Source: Paraburkholderia graminis C4D1M | GTDB lineage: Bacteria > Pseudomonadota > Gammaproteobacteria > Burkholderiales > Burkholderiaceae | Direction: 5' to 3' | Assembly (NCBI RefSeq): GCF_000172415.1 | Contig: NZ_ABLD01000006.1 | Coordinates: 186,001 to 250,000 of the forward strand | Length of the DNA stretch: 64,000 nt | Shown here: piece by piece, positions 33,841 through 43,171 of the stretch | How the letters are laid out: each line of letters starts with the position of its first letter | Numbering within the stretch: the stretch's first letter is position 1 | Notes under the pieces: model-generated | The model's input: the letters and a program-made list of their open reading frames with translations, nothing else | Database searches by the model: none | Told to the model about the DNA's origin: nothing | Position numbers and translations under genes: made by a program

Positions 33841-35031
33841 ATGAGCGAAACCGCGCGTTTGACAGAACTAGCCGATCTGATTCCCGCCACCGAAAGCCTG
33901 CGCGACATTCGCCATCACATTCATCGCCATCCCGAACTGGCTTACGAAGAATTGCAGACCGCCGCGCTCGTCGCCGGCAAACTCGAAGAATGGGGCTGGC
34001 AGGTGACGCGCGGTGTCGGTGAAACCGGCGTGGTCGGTACGTTGAAAATGGGCGAGGGCACACGCAGCATCGGCATTCGCGCGGACATGGACGCGTTGCC
34101 GATCGTCGAGGAAACCGGCTTGCCTTATGCAAGCGGCACGCACGGCAAGATGCACGCGTGCGGCCACGACGGTCACACGACGATGCTGCTCGGCGCGGCC
34201 CAACGGCTCGCGGCCACGCGCAATTTTTCGGGCACGGTGCACCTGTACTTTCAGCCGGCCGAAGAAAGCGGCATCGACAGCGGCGCGAAGAAAATGATCG
34301 AAGACGGCCTGTTCGAGCGCTTTCCGTGCGACGCCGTGTTCGGTGTGCACAATCATCCGGGCGCGGAGCCGGGCGTGCTGCTGTTTCGCAAGGGGCCGTT
34401 CATGTCGGCGGGCGACAAGGCGATCATCACGATTGAAGGCGTGGGCGGTCATGCGGCGCGTCCGCATCTGACGGTCGATCCGGTCGTGATCGCCGCGAGC
34501 ATCGTAATGGCGTTGCAGACGATCGTCGCGCGCAACGTCGATCCGTCGCAACCGGCGGTCGTGACGGTCGGCTCGATGCATGCGGGCACGGCGAACAACG
34601 TGATCGCAAGCACGGCGAAGCTGGAACTGAGCGTGCGTTCGTTCAGCGCCGAAGTGCGCGCGCTGCTGAAAAAACGCATTACCGAACTCGCCGAAACGCA
34701 GGCCGCGAGTTATGGCGGCAAGGCCATCGTCGAATATATCGAAGGCTATCCGGTCGTGATTAATTCGGATCACGAAACAGATTTCGCCATCGAAGTCGCG
34801 CGCGAACTGGTGGGCGACGACAAGGTCGTCGCACAGACCGACATGCTCATGGGCAGCGAGGACTTCGCGTTCATGCTGCAACAGCGGCCAGGCACGTTCT
34901 TGCGTATCGGCAACGGAGTCGGCGAGGACGGCTGCATGGTGCACAACCCGCATTACGACTTCAACGACCGCAATCTGCCGGTGGGCGCCGCGTTCTGGAC
35001 GCGTCTCGTGGAACGGTATCTGAGCCGCTAG
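33841..35031 (+). CDS. M20-family amidohydrolase (hippurate hydrolase/N-acyl amino-acid hydrolase type)
   Basis: A 396-residue metalloenzyme of the M20D group. Metal-binding motifs are GIRADMDALPI, KMHACGHDGHTTMLLG with the catalytic Cys and His ligands, FQPAEESGIDSG with the catalytic Glu-Glu, and GVHNHPG; the C-terminal MGSEDFAFMLQ closes the site. The family cleaves N-acyl amino acids such as hippurate, IAA conjugates or acetyl-amino acids. No operon partner is present; it converges on the IclR gene. The substrate cannot be told. Confidence 0.88.
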   Translation: MSETARLTELADLIPATESLRDIRHHIHRHPELAYEELQTAALVAGKLEEWGWQVTRGVGETGVVGTLKMGEGTRSIGIRADMDALPIVEETGLPYASGTHGKMHACGHDGHTTMLLGAAQRLAATRNFSGTVHLYFQPAEESGIDSGAKKMIEDGLFERFPCDAVFGVHNHPGAEPGVLLFRKGPFMSAGDKAIITIEGVGGHAARPHLTVDPVVIAASIVMALQTIVARNVDPSQPAVVTVGSMHAGTANNVIASTAKLELSVRSFSAEVRALLKKRITELAETQAASYGGKAIVEYIEGYPVVINSDHETDFAIEVARELVGDDKVVAQTDMLMGSEDFAFMLQQRPGTFLRIGNGVGEDGCMVHNPHYDFNDRNLPVGAAFWTRLVERYLSR

Positions 35032-35080
35032 ACGCCTGGACGCGGGCAGCGGCGCTTATGCTTCAACGTTATTCACGCAG

Positions 35081-35117
35081 AAGCGCAAGCACAAGCACAA
35101 GCGCCAGCGCCAGCGCC
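35081..35117 (+). repeat. Short hexamer-type repeat tract
   Basis: Tandem units of AGCACA and then AGCGCC fill the gap between the convergent M20 and IclR genes. It is low-complexity DNA with no sign of a terminator hairpin, though the gap must end both transcripts. Confidence 0.6.
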
Positions 35118-35118
35118 A

Positions 35119-35943
35119 TCACCCGCGCCGCGCCACCATCTCCGACACGCTTTGCGCCGCGTGTTGCAGCGGCTCGAGAAACGCCTTCACCATCTGCTTC
35201 GCGGAATTGCGCTGCGCATTGCCGCTGATGTTCATCGCGGCGATCACGCGTCCCTGGCGATTGCGGATCGGCGCGGACAGCGAAATCAGACCGCCTTCGA
35301 GTTCCTGATCGACGATGGCCCAGCCCTGGCGGCGCACCTGCGCGATCAGCTTCTTTAGTTCTTCCTTGTCCGTCACCGTGCGCGGCGTGTGCGCGTAAAG
35401 CGGCGACGAATTCAGCGTTGCGTCGAGCGTTTCGTCGTCGAGCGCGGACAGCAGCACGCGGCCCATCGACGTGCAATACGCCGGCAAGCGGCTGCCGATC
35501 GACAGATTGATCGTCATGATCTTGTGCGTCGGCACGCGCAGCACATACACGATCTCGGTACGGTCGAGCACGGCCGCCGAGCAGCTCTCGTGAACCTGCG
35601 CGGACAATTCCTCCATCACCGGCTCGGCGAGATTCCAGAACGGCATCGACGTCAGATACGCGAAGCCGAGGTCGAGAATTTTCGGCGTGAGACGGAACAG
35701 GCGCCCTTCGGCTTCGACATAACCGAGCGTCTGCAAGGTCAGCAGAATGCGGCGCGCGCCGGCGCGCGTGAGGCCGGTCGCGGCGGCGACGTCGGTGAGC
35801 GTCTGTTCGGGGCGCTTCGCGTCGAACGCGCGAATCACCGCGAGGCCGCGCGCGAACGACTGCACGTAGGAGTCGCCCGGTTTGTCCGGGGCCGGTTCGG
35901 CGCTGGCGGAAACGTCGGAGGACGGCGGCAAGGCTTTGCTCAT
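35119..35943 (-). CDS. IclR-family regulator (PcaR/PobR-like)
   Basis: A 274-residue regulator. The N-terminal winged HTH (about 22-85) reads SYVQSFARGLAVIRAFDAKR and LTDVAAATGLTRAGARRILL; the effector domain (about 100-265) has LPAYCTSMGRVLLSALDDE and GGLISLSAPIRNRQGRVIAA. This is the pattern of the beta-ketoadipate regulators PcaR/PobR. The start at 35943 removes a non-homologous upstream extension. A pcaF-type thiolase lies 7.6 kb away with possible IclR sites in front, so a link is plausible but unproven. It is divergent from the GntR gene at 36180. Confidence 0.87.
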   Translation of the reverse strand: MSKALPPSSDVSASAEPAPDKPGDSYVQSFARGLAVIRAFDAKRPEQTLTDVAAATGLTRAGARRILLTLQTLGYVEAEGRLFRLTPKILDLGFAYLTSMPFWNLAEPVMEELSAQVHESCSAAVLDRTEIVYVLRVPTHKIMTINLSIGSRLPAYCTSMGRVLLSALDDETLDATLNSSPLYAHTPRTVTDKEELKKLIAQVRRQGWAIVDQELEGGLISLSAPIRNRQGRVIAAMNISGNAQRNSAKQMVKAFLEPLQHAAQSVSEMVARRG

Positions 35944-36141
35944 GGACCTGGGAGAATGCGTTCGAAGGGCTCGGGCACCGCTCGCGTCGAGTGAATCGAC
36001 CTCGGTCGACCGTGATCGACGCTTGATCAACATGCGGATGCGCAAAGGCGTGACGATAGCTTAAGCCTTCTGTTTCGCCAACTTAAGCACCCTGCGCTTG
36101 AGAAACCCAGGGTATCCGAGGATGCCGTCCGCATCGAAAAT

Positions 36142-36150
36142 TTGTATGAT
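36142..36150 (+). promoter_or_regulatory. TTGTATGAT element upstream of the threonate-operon GntR gene
   Basis: It is centred 34 bp before the GntR start at 36180 and resembles the elements at 28418 and 32211. Autoregulation by a FadR-type repressor is an inference. Confidence 0.35.
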
Positions 36151-36179
36151 GACCCGATAACATGACAACGAGGCAGTGC

Positions 36180-36884
36180 ATGTTCGACAAGATTCCAGCG
36201 CGCGCATTGAGCGACACGGTCGCGCAGCAGCTTCTCAAGCAGATCGACAAGGGCACGTTCACGCGCGGCGGCAAGCTGCCGACCGAGGCCGTGCTCGCGC
36301 AACAGTTCGGCGTGAGCCGCACGGTGATTCGCGAAGCGATCTCGCGGCTGAAGAATGAAGGCGTGGTCGAGCCGCGTCAGGGCAGCGGCGTGTTCGTCGC
36401 GGCGCATGGGACGGTGCGGCCGCTGCGCATCGACTACGCGGAAGCGGTCGAGCCCGGCTCCGTCGTGCAGATTCTCGCGCTGCGGCGGGCGATCGAAGCC
36501 GAAGTCGCGTCCGAGGCCGCGATGCGCCGCACCGACGCCGACATGATGGCCATTGATGCCGCGCTCGCGAAGATCGACGAGGCCGTCGCCGAGGGCGAAG
36601 ACGGCGTGACCGAAGACGTCGCGTTTCATCGCGCGATCGCGGCGGCCACCGGCAATCCGTATTTCCTCAAAACGCTCACGTTCCTGAACCAGTATCTCGA
36701 GGCCGGCACGGTCGTCACGCGTCGCAATGAAGCGTTGCGCGAGGACTTTTCGCGTCAGGTGCGCGAAGAGCACGCGGCCATTGCCGCCGCGATTCGCGCG
36801 GGCGATCCGATGGCCGCGCGCAATGCGGCGCGAACGCATATGTACAACGCCGCGCGGCGGCTCGCGGAAGCGGGCATTTGCTGA
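36180..36884 (+). CDS. GntR-family (FadR subfamily) regulator of the threonate/erythronate operon
   Basis: A 234-residue regulator. The HTH (about 10-70) contains LPTEAVLAQQFGVSRTVIRE and GVVEPRQGSGVFV, followed by the helical FCD domain with DVAFHRAIAAATGNPYFL and a C-terminal HAAIAAAIRAGDPMAARNA. The start at 36180 is chosen for its GAGG site six bases ahead; an ATG at 36162 has none. It lies 74 bp before ltnD on the same strand and likely represses the operon until a four-carbon sugar acid appears. Confidence 0.88.
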   Translation: MFDKIPARALSDTVAQQLLKQIDKGTFTRGGKLPTEAVLAQQFGVSRTVIREAISRLKNEGVVEPRQGSGVFVAAHGTVRPLRIDYAEAVEPGSVVQILALRRAIEAEVASEAAMRRTDADMMAIDAALAKIDEAVAEGEDGVTEDVAFHRAIAAATGNPYFLKTLTFLNQYLEAGTVVTRRNEALREDFSRQVREEHAAIAAAIRAGDPMAARNAARTHMYNAARRLAEAGIC

Positions 36885-36958
36885 TGCAAAGCCCCGTGCC
36901 CGGCGCATTCCCGCGCCGATTCGCGTGAGTACTTAACAGACTTCAGAGAGGTTCGAGC

Positions 36959-37849
36959 ATGTCCAGAAATGTCGGTGTCATCGGTCTTGGCGCAATGGGC
37001 CTGGGCGTCGCGCGCTCGTTGCTGCGCGCGGGCTTTCGCGTTCACGCGTGCGATCTGCGCAGTGAAGTGCTGCAGGGCTTCGTGAACGAAGGCGGCGTGG
37101 GTTGCGCATCGCCCGCCGAACTCGGCGCGCAATGCGAGGTGGTCGTCACGCTGGTCGTCAACGCTGCGCAAACCGAAGCCGTGTTGTTCGGCGCACAAGG
37201 CGCGGTTTCGGCGATGAAGCCGGGCGGCGTCGTGATCGCAAGCGCGACGGTCGCGCCCGACTTCGCGATCGAACTCGGCAAGCGCGTCGAAGCAGCCGGC
37301 TTGCAGATGCTCGATGCACCGGTCTCGGGCGGCGCGGCGCGCGCGGCATCCGGCGAGATGACGATGATGACGTCCGGTCCCGCTGCGGCTTACGCGGCCT
37401 GCGAGGACGTGCTGGCGAAGATGGCCGGCAAGGTCTATCGCCTCGGCTCGGCGCATGGCGCGGGATCGAAGGTGAAGATCATCAACCAGTTGCTCGCGGG
37501 CGTGCATATCGCGGTGGCGGCGGAGGCGATGGCGCTCGGCTTGCGCGAAGGCGTCGATCCCGACGCGCTGTACGACGTCATCACGCACAGCGCGGGCAAT
37601 TCGTGGATGTTCGAAAATCGCGTGCCGCACATACTCAATGGCGATTACACGCCGCTGTCGGCCGTCGATATTTTCGTCAAGGATCTCGGCCTCGTGCTCG
37701 ATACCGCGCGCCGCTCGAAATTCCCGTTGCCGCTTTCGGCGGCGGCGCATCAGATGTTCATGATGGCGTCCACGGCCGGCCACGGCGGCGAGGACGATTC
37801 CGCGGTCATCAAGATTTTCCCCGGCATCGACGTGCCGGCGGCCAAGTAA
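36959..37849 (+). CDS. ltnD: L-threonate dehydrogenase
   Basis: A 296-residue beta-hydroxyacid dehydrogenase. The NAD motif is GLGAMGLG (9-16), the substrate motif DAPVSGG (119-125) and the catalytic Lys173 with Asn176 lie in GAGSKVKIINQ. LtnD oxidises L-threonate to its 2-oxo acid, which OtnI, OtnK and OtnC convert to dihydroxyacetone phosphate. The assignment is strengthened by otnK 15 bp downstream and otnC, otnI and denD beyond. It has an AGAGAGG ribosome site. Confidence 0.93.
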   Translation: MSRNVGVIGLGAMGLGVARSLLRAGFRVHACDLRSEVLQGFVNEGGVGCASPAELGAQCEVVVTLVVNAAQTEAVLFGAQGAVSAMKPGGVVIASATVAPDFAIELGKRVEAAGLQMLDAPVSGGAARAASGEMTMMTSGPAAAYAACEDVLAKMAGKVYRLGSAHGAGSKVKIINQLLAGVHIAVAAEAMALGLREGVDPDALYDVITHSAGNSWMFENRVPHILNGDYTPLSAVDIFVKDLGLVLDTARRSKFPLPLSAAAHQMFMMASTAGHGGEDDSAVIKIFPGIDVPAAK

Positions 37850-37864
37850 GCGGGAGCGCCTGCC

Positions 37865-39175
37865 ATGACGGCTACGACACAACGCGCGCTGCTCGGCTGC
37901 ATCGCCGACGATTTCACGGGCGCGACCGACCTCGCGAATATGCTGGTGCGCGGCGGCATGCGCACCGTGCAGACCATCGGCATTCCTCAGGATGGCGAAA
38001 CGATCGCGGCGGATGCAATCGTCGTCGCGCTGAAGTCGCGCACCATTCCTGCCGCCGATGCGGTCGCGCAATCGCTCGCCGCGCTCGACTGGTTGCGCGC
38101 GCAAGGGTGCCGCCAGTTCGTTTTCAAATATTGCTCGACGTTCGATTCGACCGATGCGGGCAACATCGGCCCGGTGACCGATGCGTTGCTCGACGCGCTT
38201 TGCGCCGACGACAAGGCAAGCGCTTTCACGATTGCATGCCCGGCGTTTCCCGAGAACGGCCGCACGATTTTTCGCGGGCATCTGTTCGTCGGCGATGCAT
38301 TGCTCAGCGAGTCCGGCATGGAGAACCATCCGCTCACGCCGATGCGCGACGCGAACCTCGTGCGCGTGCTGCAACGTCAGACGCAATCGCAAGTCGGGCT
38401 CGTGCGCTACGACGCGGTGGCAAAAGGCGCCGCGGCAGTGCGCGAATCGTTCGACGCGTTGCGTAAGCAGGGCGCACGCATGGCAATCGCCGATGCGGTC
38501 TCCGACGCCGATCTGTACGTGCTCGGCGAAGCCTGCGCCGATCTCAAGCTGATCACGGGCGGCTCGGGCATCGCGCTCGGTTTGCCGGCCAACTTTCGCC
38601 GCGCGGGCTTGCTTCAGCCGCAAGACGATGCCGCGCAGTTGCCGGCCGTCGAAGGTTTGTCGGCGGTGCTCGCGGGCAGCGCGTCGAAAGCGACCAACGC
38701 GCAGGTCGCGGCGTGGCGCGACACGCGTCCCGCGTTTCGCATCGATCCGCTCGCGGCCGCGCGTGGCGAGGCCGTCGTCGAACAGGCGCTCGCATTCGCG
38801 CAAACGTACCTCGACAAAGGCGAGCCGATGCTGATCTATGCAACCGCCACGCCCGACGAAGTCAAAGCGGTGCAACGCGAACTCGGCGTCGATAAGGCGG
38901 GGCATCTGGTCGAAGCCACGTTGGCGTCGATTGCGCGCGGCCTTTATGAGCGCGGCGTGCGCAAGTTCGTCGTGGCCGGCGGCGAGACATCGGGCGCAGT
39001 GGTGCAGGCGCTCGACGTGCACAGTTTACGCATCGGCGCGCAGATCGATCCGGGCGTGCCGGCGACTGCGACGACCGGTTCTCAACCGCTCGCGCTCGCG
39101 CTGAAGTCCGGCAATTTCGGCGCAACGGATTTCTTCGAAAAAGCGCTGCGCCATCTGAACGGAGCCGCTCGATGA
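37865..39175 (+). CDS. otnK: 3-oxo-tetronate kinase
   Basis: A 436-residue four-carbon acid-sugar kinase (DUF1537 family). The N-terminal domain starts LLGCIADDFTGATDLANMLV, the substrate site; CPAFPENGRTIFRGHLFV is a family signature. The C-terminal nucleotide-binding domain has VLAGSASKATNAQVAAW and VVAGGETSGAVVQALDV. It phosphorylates 3-oxo-tetronate at O4 with ATP. It overlaps otnC by 4 bp. Confidence 0.94.
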   Translation: MTATTQRALLGCIADDFTGATDLANMLVRGGMRTVQTIGIPQDGETIAADAIVVALKSRTIPAADAVAQSLAALDWLRAQGCRQFVFKYCSTFDSTDAGNIGPVTDALLDALCADDKASAFTIACPAFPENGRTIFRGHLFVGDALLSESGMENHPLTPMRDANLVRVLQRQTQSQVGLVRYDAVAKGAAAVRESFDALRKQGARMAIADAVSDADLYVLGEACADLKLITGGSGIALGLPANFRRAGLLQPQDDAAQLPAVEGLSAVLAGSASKATNAQVAAWRDTRPAFRIDPLAAARGEAVVEQALAFAQTYLDKGEPMLIYATATPDEVKAVQRELGVDKAGHLVEATLASIARGLYERGVRKFVVAGGETSGAVVQALDVHSLRIGAQIDPGVPATATTGSQPLALALKSGNFGATDFFEKALRHLNGAAR

Positions 39176-39870
39176 CTAGTGAACTGACTAGCGCAACGAC
39201 CGGCGCAACGACCGGCGCACCCGCCATCCATGCAACCAACGAAGCGCGCGTGCGCGAAGAAATCTGCATAACGGGCGCGAGTCTTTATCAGCGCGGCTAT
39301 ACCGTGGGCAGCGCCGGCAACATCAGCGCGCGTCTCGACGACGGCTGGCTCATCACGCCGACGGATGCGTGCCTCGGCCGCCTCGATCCCGCCGACATCG
39401 CCAAAGTCGATCTCGACGGCAACGCGGTGTCGGGCGGCAAGCCGTCGAAAACGCTCGCGCTGCATCGCGGCATCTATGCGCGCAACAGCGAGGCGCGCGG
39501 CATCGTGCATACGCATTCGACGCATCTCGTCGCGCTCACGCTTGCGGGCGTGTGGAACGAGAGCGACGTACTGCCGCCGATCACGCCGTACTACGTGATG
39601 AAAGTGGGCCACGTCCCGCTGATTCGTTACAGCCGGCCAGGCGACCCGCAAGTCGCCGCGCAAATCGCCGCGCTGGCCGGCAGCGTTCGCGCGGTGTTGC
39701 TCGAGCGGCTCGGTCCGGTGGTGTGGGAACGCTCGGTCGCGCAGGCGTCGTATGCACTCGAAGAACTCGAGGAAACCGCACGTTTGTGGCTCATGACGAA
39801 TTCGCGGCCCGCGCCGCTTTCCGAAGCCGCGCTCGAAGAACTGCGCAGCGTGTTCGGCGCGCGCTGGTAG
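39172..39870 (+). CDS. otnC: 3-oxo-tetronate 4-phosphate decarboxylase
   Basis: A 232-residue class II aldolase-like decarboxylase. Zinc-binding histidines lie in IVHTHSTHLVALTL (His113, His115), with GSAGNISARLDDGWLITPT upstream and LHRGIYARN (His98). It yields dihydroxyacetone phosphate and CO2. The first 20 residues are a Thr/Ala-rich extension from a short direct repeat (GCGCAACGACCG twice), so translation may start slightly later. The ATGA overlap with otnK favours the start given. Confidence 0.93.
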   Translation: MTSELTSATTGATTGAPAIHATNEARVREEICITGASLYQRGYTVGSAGNISARLDDGWLITPTDACLGRLDPADIAKVDLDGNAVSGGKPSKTLALHRGIYARNSEARGIVHTHSTHLVALTLAGVWNESDVLPPITPYYVMKVGHVPLIRYSRPGDPQVAAQIAALAGSVRAVLLERLGPVVWERSVAQASYALEELEETARLWLMTNSRPAPLSEAALEELRSVFGARW

Positions 39871-39943
39871 CCGGTTGCAACGGACCATCCAAAGCTAGAT
39901 CGCCCAAGGCGACGCATCACACATCCATCCAAGGAGACATTGC

Positions 39944-41278
39944 ATGAGTTCGTATCAGGCCGTATCGGGCCAGCCGATTGCGGCGGCCCTGGGACAACCC
40001 GGCGCCGCGGAAATCGAGCGTACCTACAAGAAAGTGTTCTGGCGCATCGTGCCGTTCCTGATGCTGTGCTACGTGGTCGCTTATCTCGACCGTGTGAACG
40101 TGGGCTTTGCCAAGCTGCAAATGTCGCAGGATCTCGCGTTTAGCGAAACCGTGTTCGGTCTCGGCGCGGGCGTGTTTTTCATCGGCTATTTTCTGTTCGA
40201 GCTGCCGAGCAATATTCTGATGCACAAGCTCGGCGCGCGTATCTGGATTGCGCGAATCATGATTACCTGGGGCGTGATGTCGGCGCTGTTCGTGTTCGTC
40301 AAGACGCCCGCGCAGTTCTATATCTTGCGGTTTCTGCTCGGTCTCGCCGAAGCCGGTTTCTATCCTGGCGTGATCCTTTATCTGACGTACTGGTTCCCGT
40401 CGCATCGGCGCGCGAAGATCATTGCGGTGTTCATGTCGGCGATTCCGGTGTCGGGCATTTTCGGCAATCCGCTGTCCGGCTGGATCATGCAGTCGTTTCA
40501 TAACAGCTCGGGTCTCGCGGGCTGGCAGTGGATGTTCCTGATCGAAGCGGTTCCCGCGGTCGCAATCGGCATCGCGACGATCCTGTATCTCGACAACGGC
40601 ATCGCGAGCGCGAAGTGGCTGAGCGAACCCGAAAAGCGCTTGCTCAGCGATGAAATCGCCGCATCGCAGCCGAAGGAAAAAGCCAGTGCGCATTCGCTGC
40701 GCGCCGTGTTCCGCGATCCGCGCACGTGGTGGATGTCGCTGATCTATTTCGCGTTCGTCACCGGCCAATATGGTTTGACGTTCTGGATGCCGACGCTCAT
40801 CAAATCGACAGGCGTTAGCGGTGCGTTCAATATCGGCTTGCTGAGCGCGATTCCGTTTCTCTGCGCGATCGTCGTGATGAATCTGATGGGCCATAGCGCC
40901 GACAAGCGCCGCGAACGCCGCTGGCATCTGATCGTGCCGGCGCTGTTCGGCGCGGTGGGCTTCACGGTGGCGGCTTCGTTCGCGAGCAACACGGTTGTGT
41001 CGATTGCATTTCTATCGCTCGCCGCAGCCGGCGTGCTGACCTGCGCGCCGCTTTTCTGGTCGCTGCCGACGGCGTTCATGTCGGGCGCGACCGCGGCGGC
41101 AGGCATCGCGATCATCAATTCGATCGGGAATCTCGCGGGCTTCGCGAGCCCTTATATGATCGGGTATCTGAAGGACCTGACGCACAGTACGCAGTCCGGC
41201 ATGTATGTGCTGGCCGGCATGCTGGTGATCGGCGCGATTGCCACGTGGCTCACGCCCGCGAAACTGGTCAACCGTTAA
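39944..41278 (+). CDS. MFS transporter of the threonate/erythronate operon
   Basis: A 444-residue, 12-helix anion:cation symporter. [36 protein letters not shown] and [19 protein letters not shown] mark the same subfamily as the tartrate-type carrier at 12888. It is inside the operon between otnC and otnI with an AAGGAGA site, so the likely cargo is L-threonate or D-erythronate. Confidence 0.9.
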   Translation: MSSYQAVSGQPIAAALGQPGAAEIERTYKKVFWRIVPFLMLCYVVAYLDRVNVGFAKLQMSQDLAFSETVFGLGAGVFFIGYFLFELPSNILMHKLGARIWIARIMITWGVMSALFVFVKTPAQFYILRFLLGLAEAGFYPGVILYLTYWFPSHRRAKIIAVFMSAIPVSGIFGNPLSGWIMQSFHNSSGLAGWQWMFLIEAVPAVAIGIATILYLDNGIASAKWLSEPEKRLLSDEIAASQPKEKASAHSLRAVFRDPRTWWMSLIYFAFVTGQYGLTFWMPTLIKSTGVSGAFNIGLLSAIPFLCAIVVMNLMGHSADKRRERRWHLIVPALFGAVGFTVAASFASNTVVSIAFLSLAAAGVLTCAPLFWSLPTAFMSGATAAAGIAIINSIGNLAGFASPYMIGYLKDLTHSTQSGMYVLAGMLVIGAIATWLTPAKLVNR

Positions 41279-41354
41279 TCGTCTTGCGCGCGGCTTACGC
41301 ATTGCCTGGTGTTGTTTGCCGCGCGCCGAACATCGCTTCAAAGGAGTTGCCGCC

Positions 41355-42140
41355 ATGCCTCGCTTCGCCGCGAATCTGTCGATGATGTACAACGAGCACG
41401 CTTTCCTGGACCGCTTCGCCGCCGCGGCGAAAGACGGCTTTAAAGCGGTCGAGTTTCTGTTCCCCTACGATTTCCGCGCGGAAGAAATCAAGGCGCGTCT
41501 CGATGCGAACGGCCTCACGCAAGCGCTCTTCAATGCGCCGCCGGGCGACTGGGCAAGCGGCGAGCGCGGCATCGCGACGCTGCCGGGACGTGAAGACGAG
41601 TTTCGCCGCAGCATCGACACCGCGCTCGACTACGCGCGGGTGATTGGCAATCGCAAGCTGCATGTGATGGCCGGCCTGATCGCCGCCGATCAGCCGCGCG
41701 AGCGGCATCGCGAGGTGTATCTGCAAAACCTTGCGCATGCCGCGAAGGCCGCGCAAGCGGAGGGCATCACGATCGTGATCGAGCCGATCAATACACGCGA
41801 CATGCCGGGCTTTTTTCTCAACCGGCAGGACGAAGCGCAAGCCATTTGCGCGGAAGTCGGCGCGCCGAATCTGAAGGTGCAGTTCGACTGTTATCACTGC
41901 CAGATCGTCGAAGGCGATCTCGCGATGAAACTAAGGCGCGATTTCGCGGGCATCGGCCACATTCAGGTCGCGGGCGTGCCCGAGCGGCACGAGCCGGACA
42001 CGGGCGAGATCAACTATCCATATCTGTTCGAGGTGATCGACGCGCTCGGTTACGACGGCTATATCGGCTGCGAATACCGGCCGCGCGCCGCGACGTCCGC
42101 GGGACTCGGCTGGTTAAAGCCTTATCTGAACGCGGCGTAA
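41355..42140 (+). CDS. otnI: 2-oxo-tetronate isomerase (hydroxypyruvate-isomerase family)
   Basis: A 261-residue TIM-barrel isomerase. It starts [20 protein letters not shown] and contains VEFLFPYDF, metal-binding [16 protein letters not shown] with Glu, FDCYHCQI and GYIGCEYRP. The start at 41355 has AAGGAG and removes an upstream extension that is really the MFS-otnI gap. It moves the keto group from C2 to C3 for OtnK. Hydroxypyruvate isomerase (Hyi) is the alternative name for close relatives; the operon favours OtnI. Confidence 0.92.
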   Translation: MPRFAANLSMMYNEHAFLDRFAAAAKDGFKAVEFLFPYDFRAEEIKARLDANGLTQALFNAPPGDWASGERGIATLPGREDEFRRSIDTALDYARVIGNRKLHVMAGLIAADQPRERHREVYLQNLAHAAKAAQAEGITIVIEPINTRDMPGFFLNRQDEAQAICAEVGAPNLKVQFDCYHCQIVEGDLAMKLRRDFAGIGHIQVAGVPERHEPDTGEINYPYLFEVIDALGYDGYIGCEYRPRAATSAGLGWLKPYLNAA

Positions 42141-42190
42141 AGGCGGCCTGAGCGCGGCCCCATAACCCAACACGAGGACTCAAGCGAATC

Positions 42191-43171
42191 ATGAAAGTAC
42201 TCATTACCGGCGGCGCAGGATTTCTCGGTCAGCGCCTCGCGCGTGAACTGCTCGCGCGCGGTTCGTTGAAAGACGCGCAGGGCGCGCCGCAAGCACTCAC
42301 GGAACTCGTGCTGCTCGACGTCGTGCAGGCCAACGATTTCGGCGACAGCCGCGTGCGCACCGAAGTCGGCGATATCGCCGAGCGCAGCGTGCTCGAGCGC
42401 GCGATCGACGGCCAGACAGCGGCGATTTTTCATCTTGCCGCGATCGTCAGCGGGCAGGCCGAAGCGGATTTCGATCTCGGCATGCGCATCAATCTGGATG
42501 CGTCGCGTCTGCTGCTGGATGTTTGCCGGCAACGCGGACACCGGCCGCGCGTGCTGTTTACGAGTTCGGTCGCGGTGTACGGCGGCGAGTTGCCCGAGGT
42601 CGTGAAGAACGATACGGCGCTCAATCCGCAGTCGTCGTACGGCGCGCAGAAAGCGATCGCCGAGTTGCTGCTCAACGATTACTCGCGGCGCGGTTTCGTC
42701 GACGGACGCGTTCTGCGCCTGCCGACCATCAGCGTGCGGCCGGGCAAGCCGAACGCAGCGGCGTCGTCGTTCGCGAGCGGCATTATCCGCGAGCCGCTGA
42801 ACGGCGAAGAGGCTGTGTGTCCGGTCAACGGCTCGACGCGCCTGTGGCTGCTGTCGCCGCGCAAAGCGATTGAATGCCTGATCGCCGGCCTGGAGCTCGA
42901 TGCCGCCGCGCTCGCCAACCAGCGTGTGCTGAATCTGCCCGGCATTTCGGTCAGCGTCGACGAGATGGTCGCGGCGTTGCGCGAAGTGGCCGGCGACGAA
43001 GTCGTGAAACGGATCGTGTGGCAAGCGGATCCGCGCGTGGAAAAGATTGTCGGCAGTTGGCCCGGACGATGGGATACGTCGCGCGCCGAGCAGCTCGGCT
43101 TGCGCGGCGATCAAAGTTTCGCCGATGTGATCCGCGGCTATATTGCCGACGAAGGCATCTCGCTGCGGTAA
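42191..43171 (+). CDS. denD: D-erythronate dehydrogenase
   Basis: A 326-residue extended short-chain dehydrogenase. The NAD motif is TGGAGFLG (6-13); catalytic Ser/Tyr/Lys appear in FTSSVAVYGG and SSYGAQKAIAE. RLPTISVRPGKPNAAASSF is characteristic of DenD. It oxidises D-erythronate to the 2-oxo acid feeding OtnI. It is the last gene of the six-gene operon, giving two entry points (LtnD and DenD) into one lower pathway. Confidence 0.93.
   Translation: MKVLITGGAGFLGQRLARELLARGSLKDAQGAPQALTELVLLDVVQANDFGDSRVRTEVGDIAERSVLERAIDGQTAAIFHLAAIVSGQAEADFDLGMRINLDASRLLLDVCRQRGHRPRVLFTSSVAVYGGELPEVVKNDTALNPQSSYGAQKAIAELLLNDYSRRGFVDGRVLRLPTISVRPGKPNAAASSFASGIIREPLNGEEAVCPVNGSTRLWLLSPRKAIECLIAGLELDAAALANQRVLNLPGISVSVDEMVAALREVAGDEVVKRIVWQADPRVEKIVGSWPGRWDTSRAEQLGLRGDQSFADVIRGYIADEGISLR

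Noticed and set aside
35081..35117. Hexamer tract as a CRISPR or variable-number array
   Set aside because: Units are only 6 bp, few in number, with no spacers.
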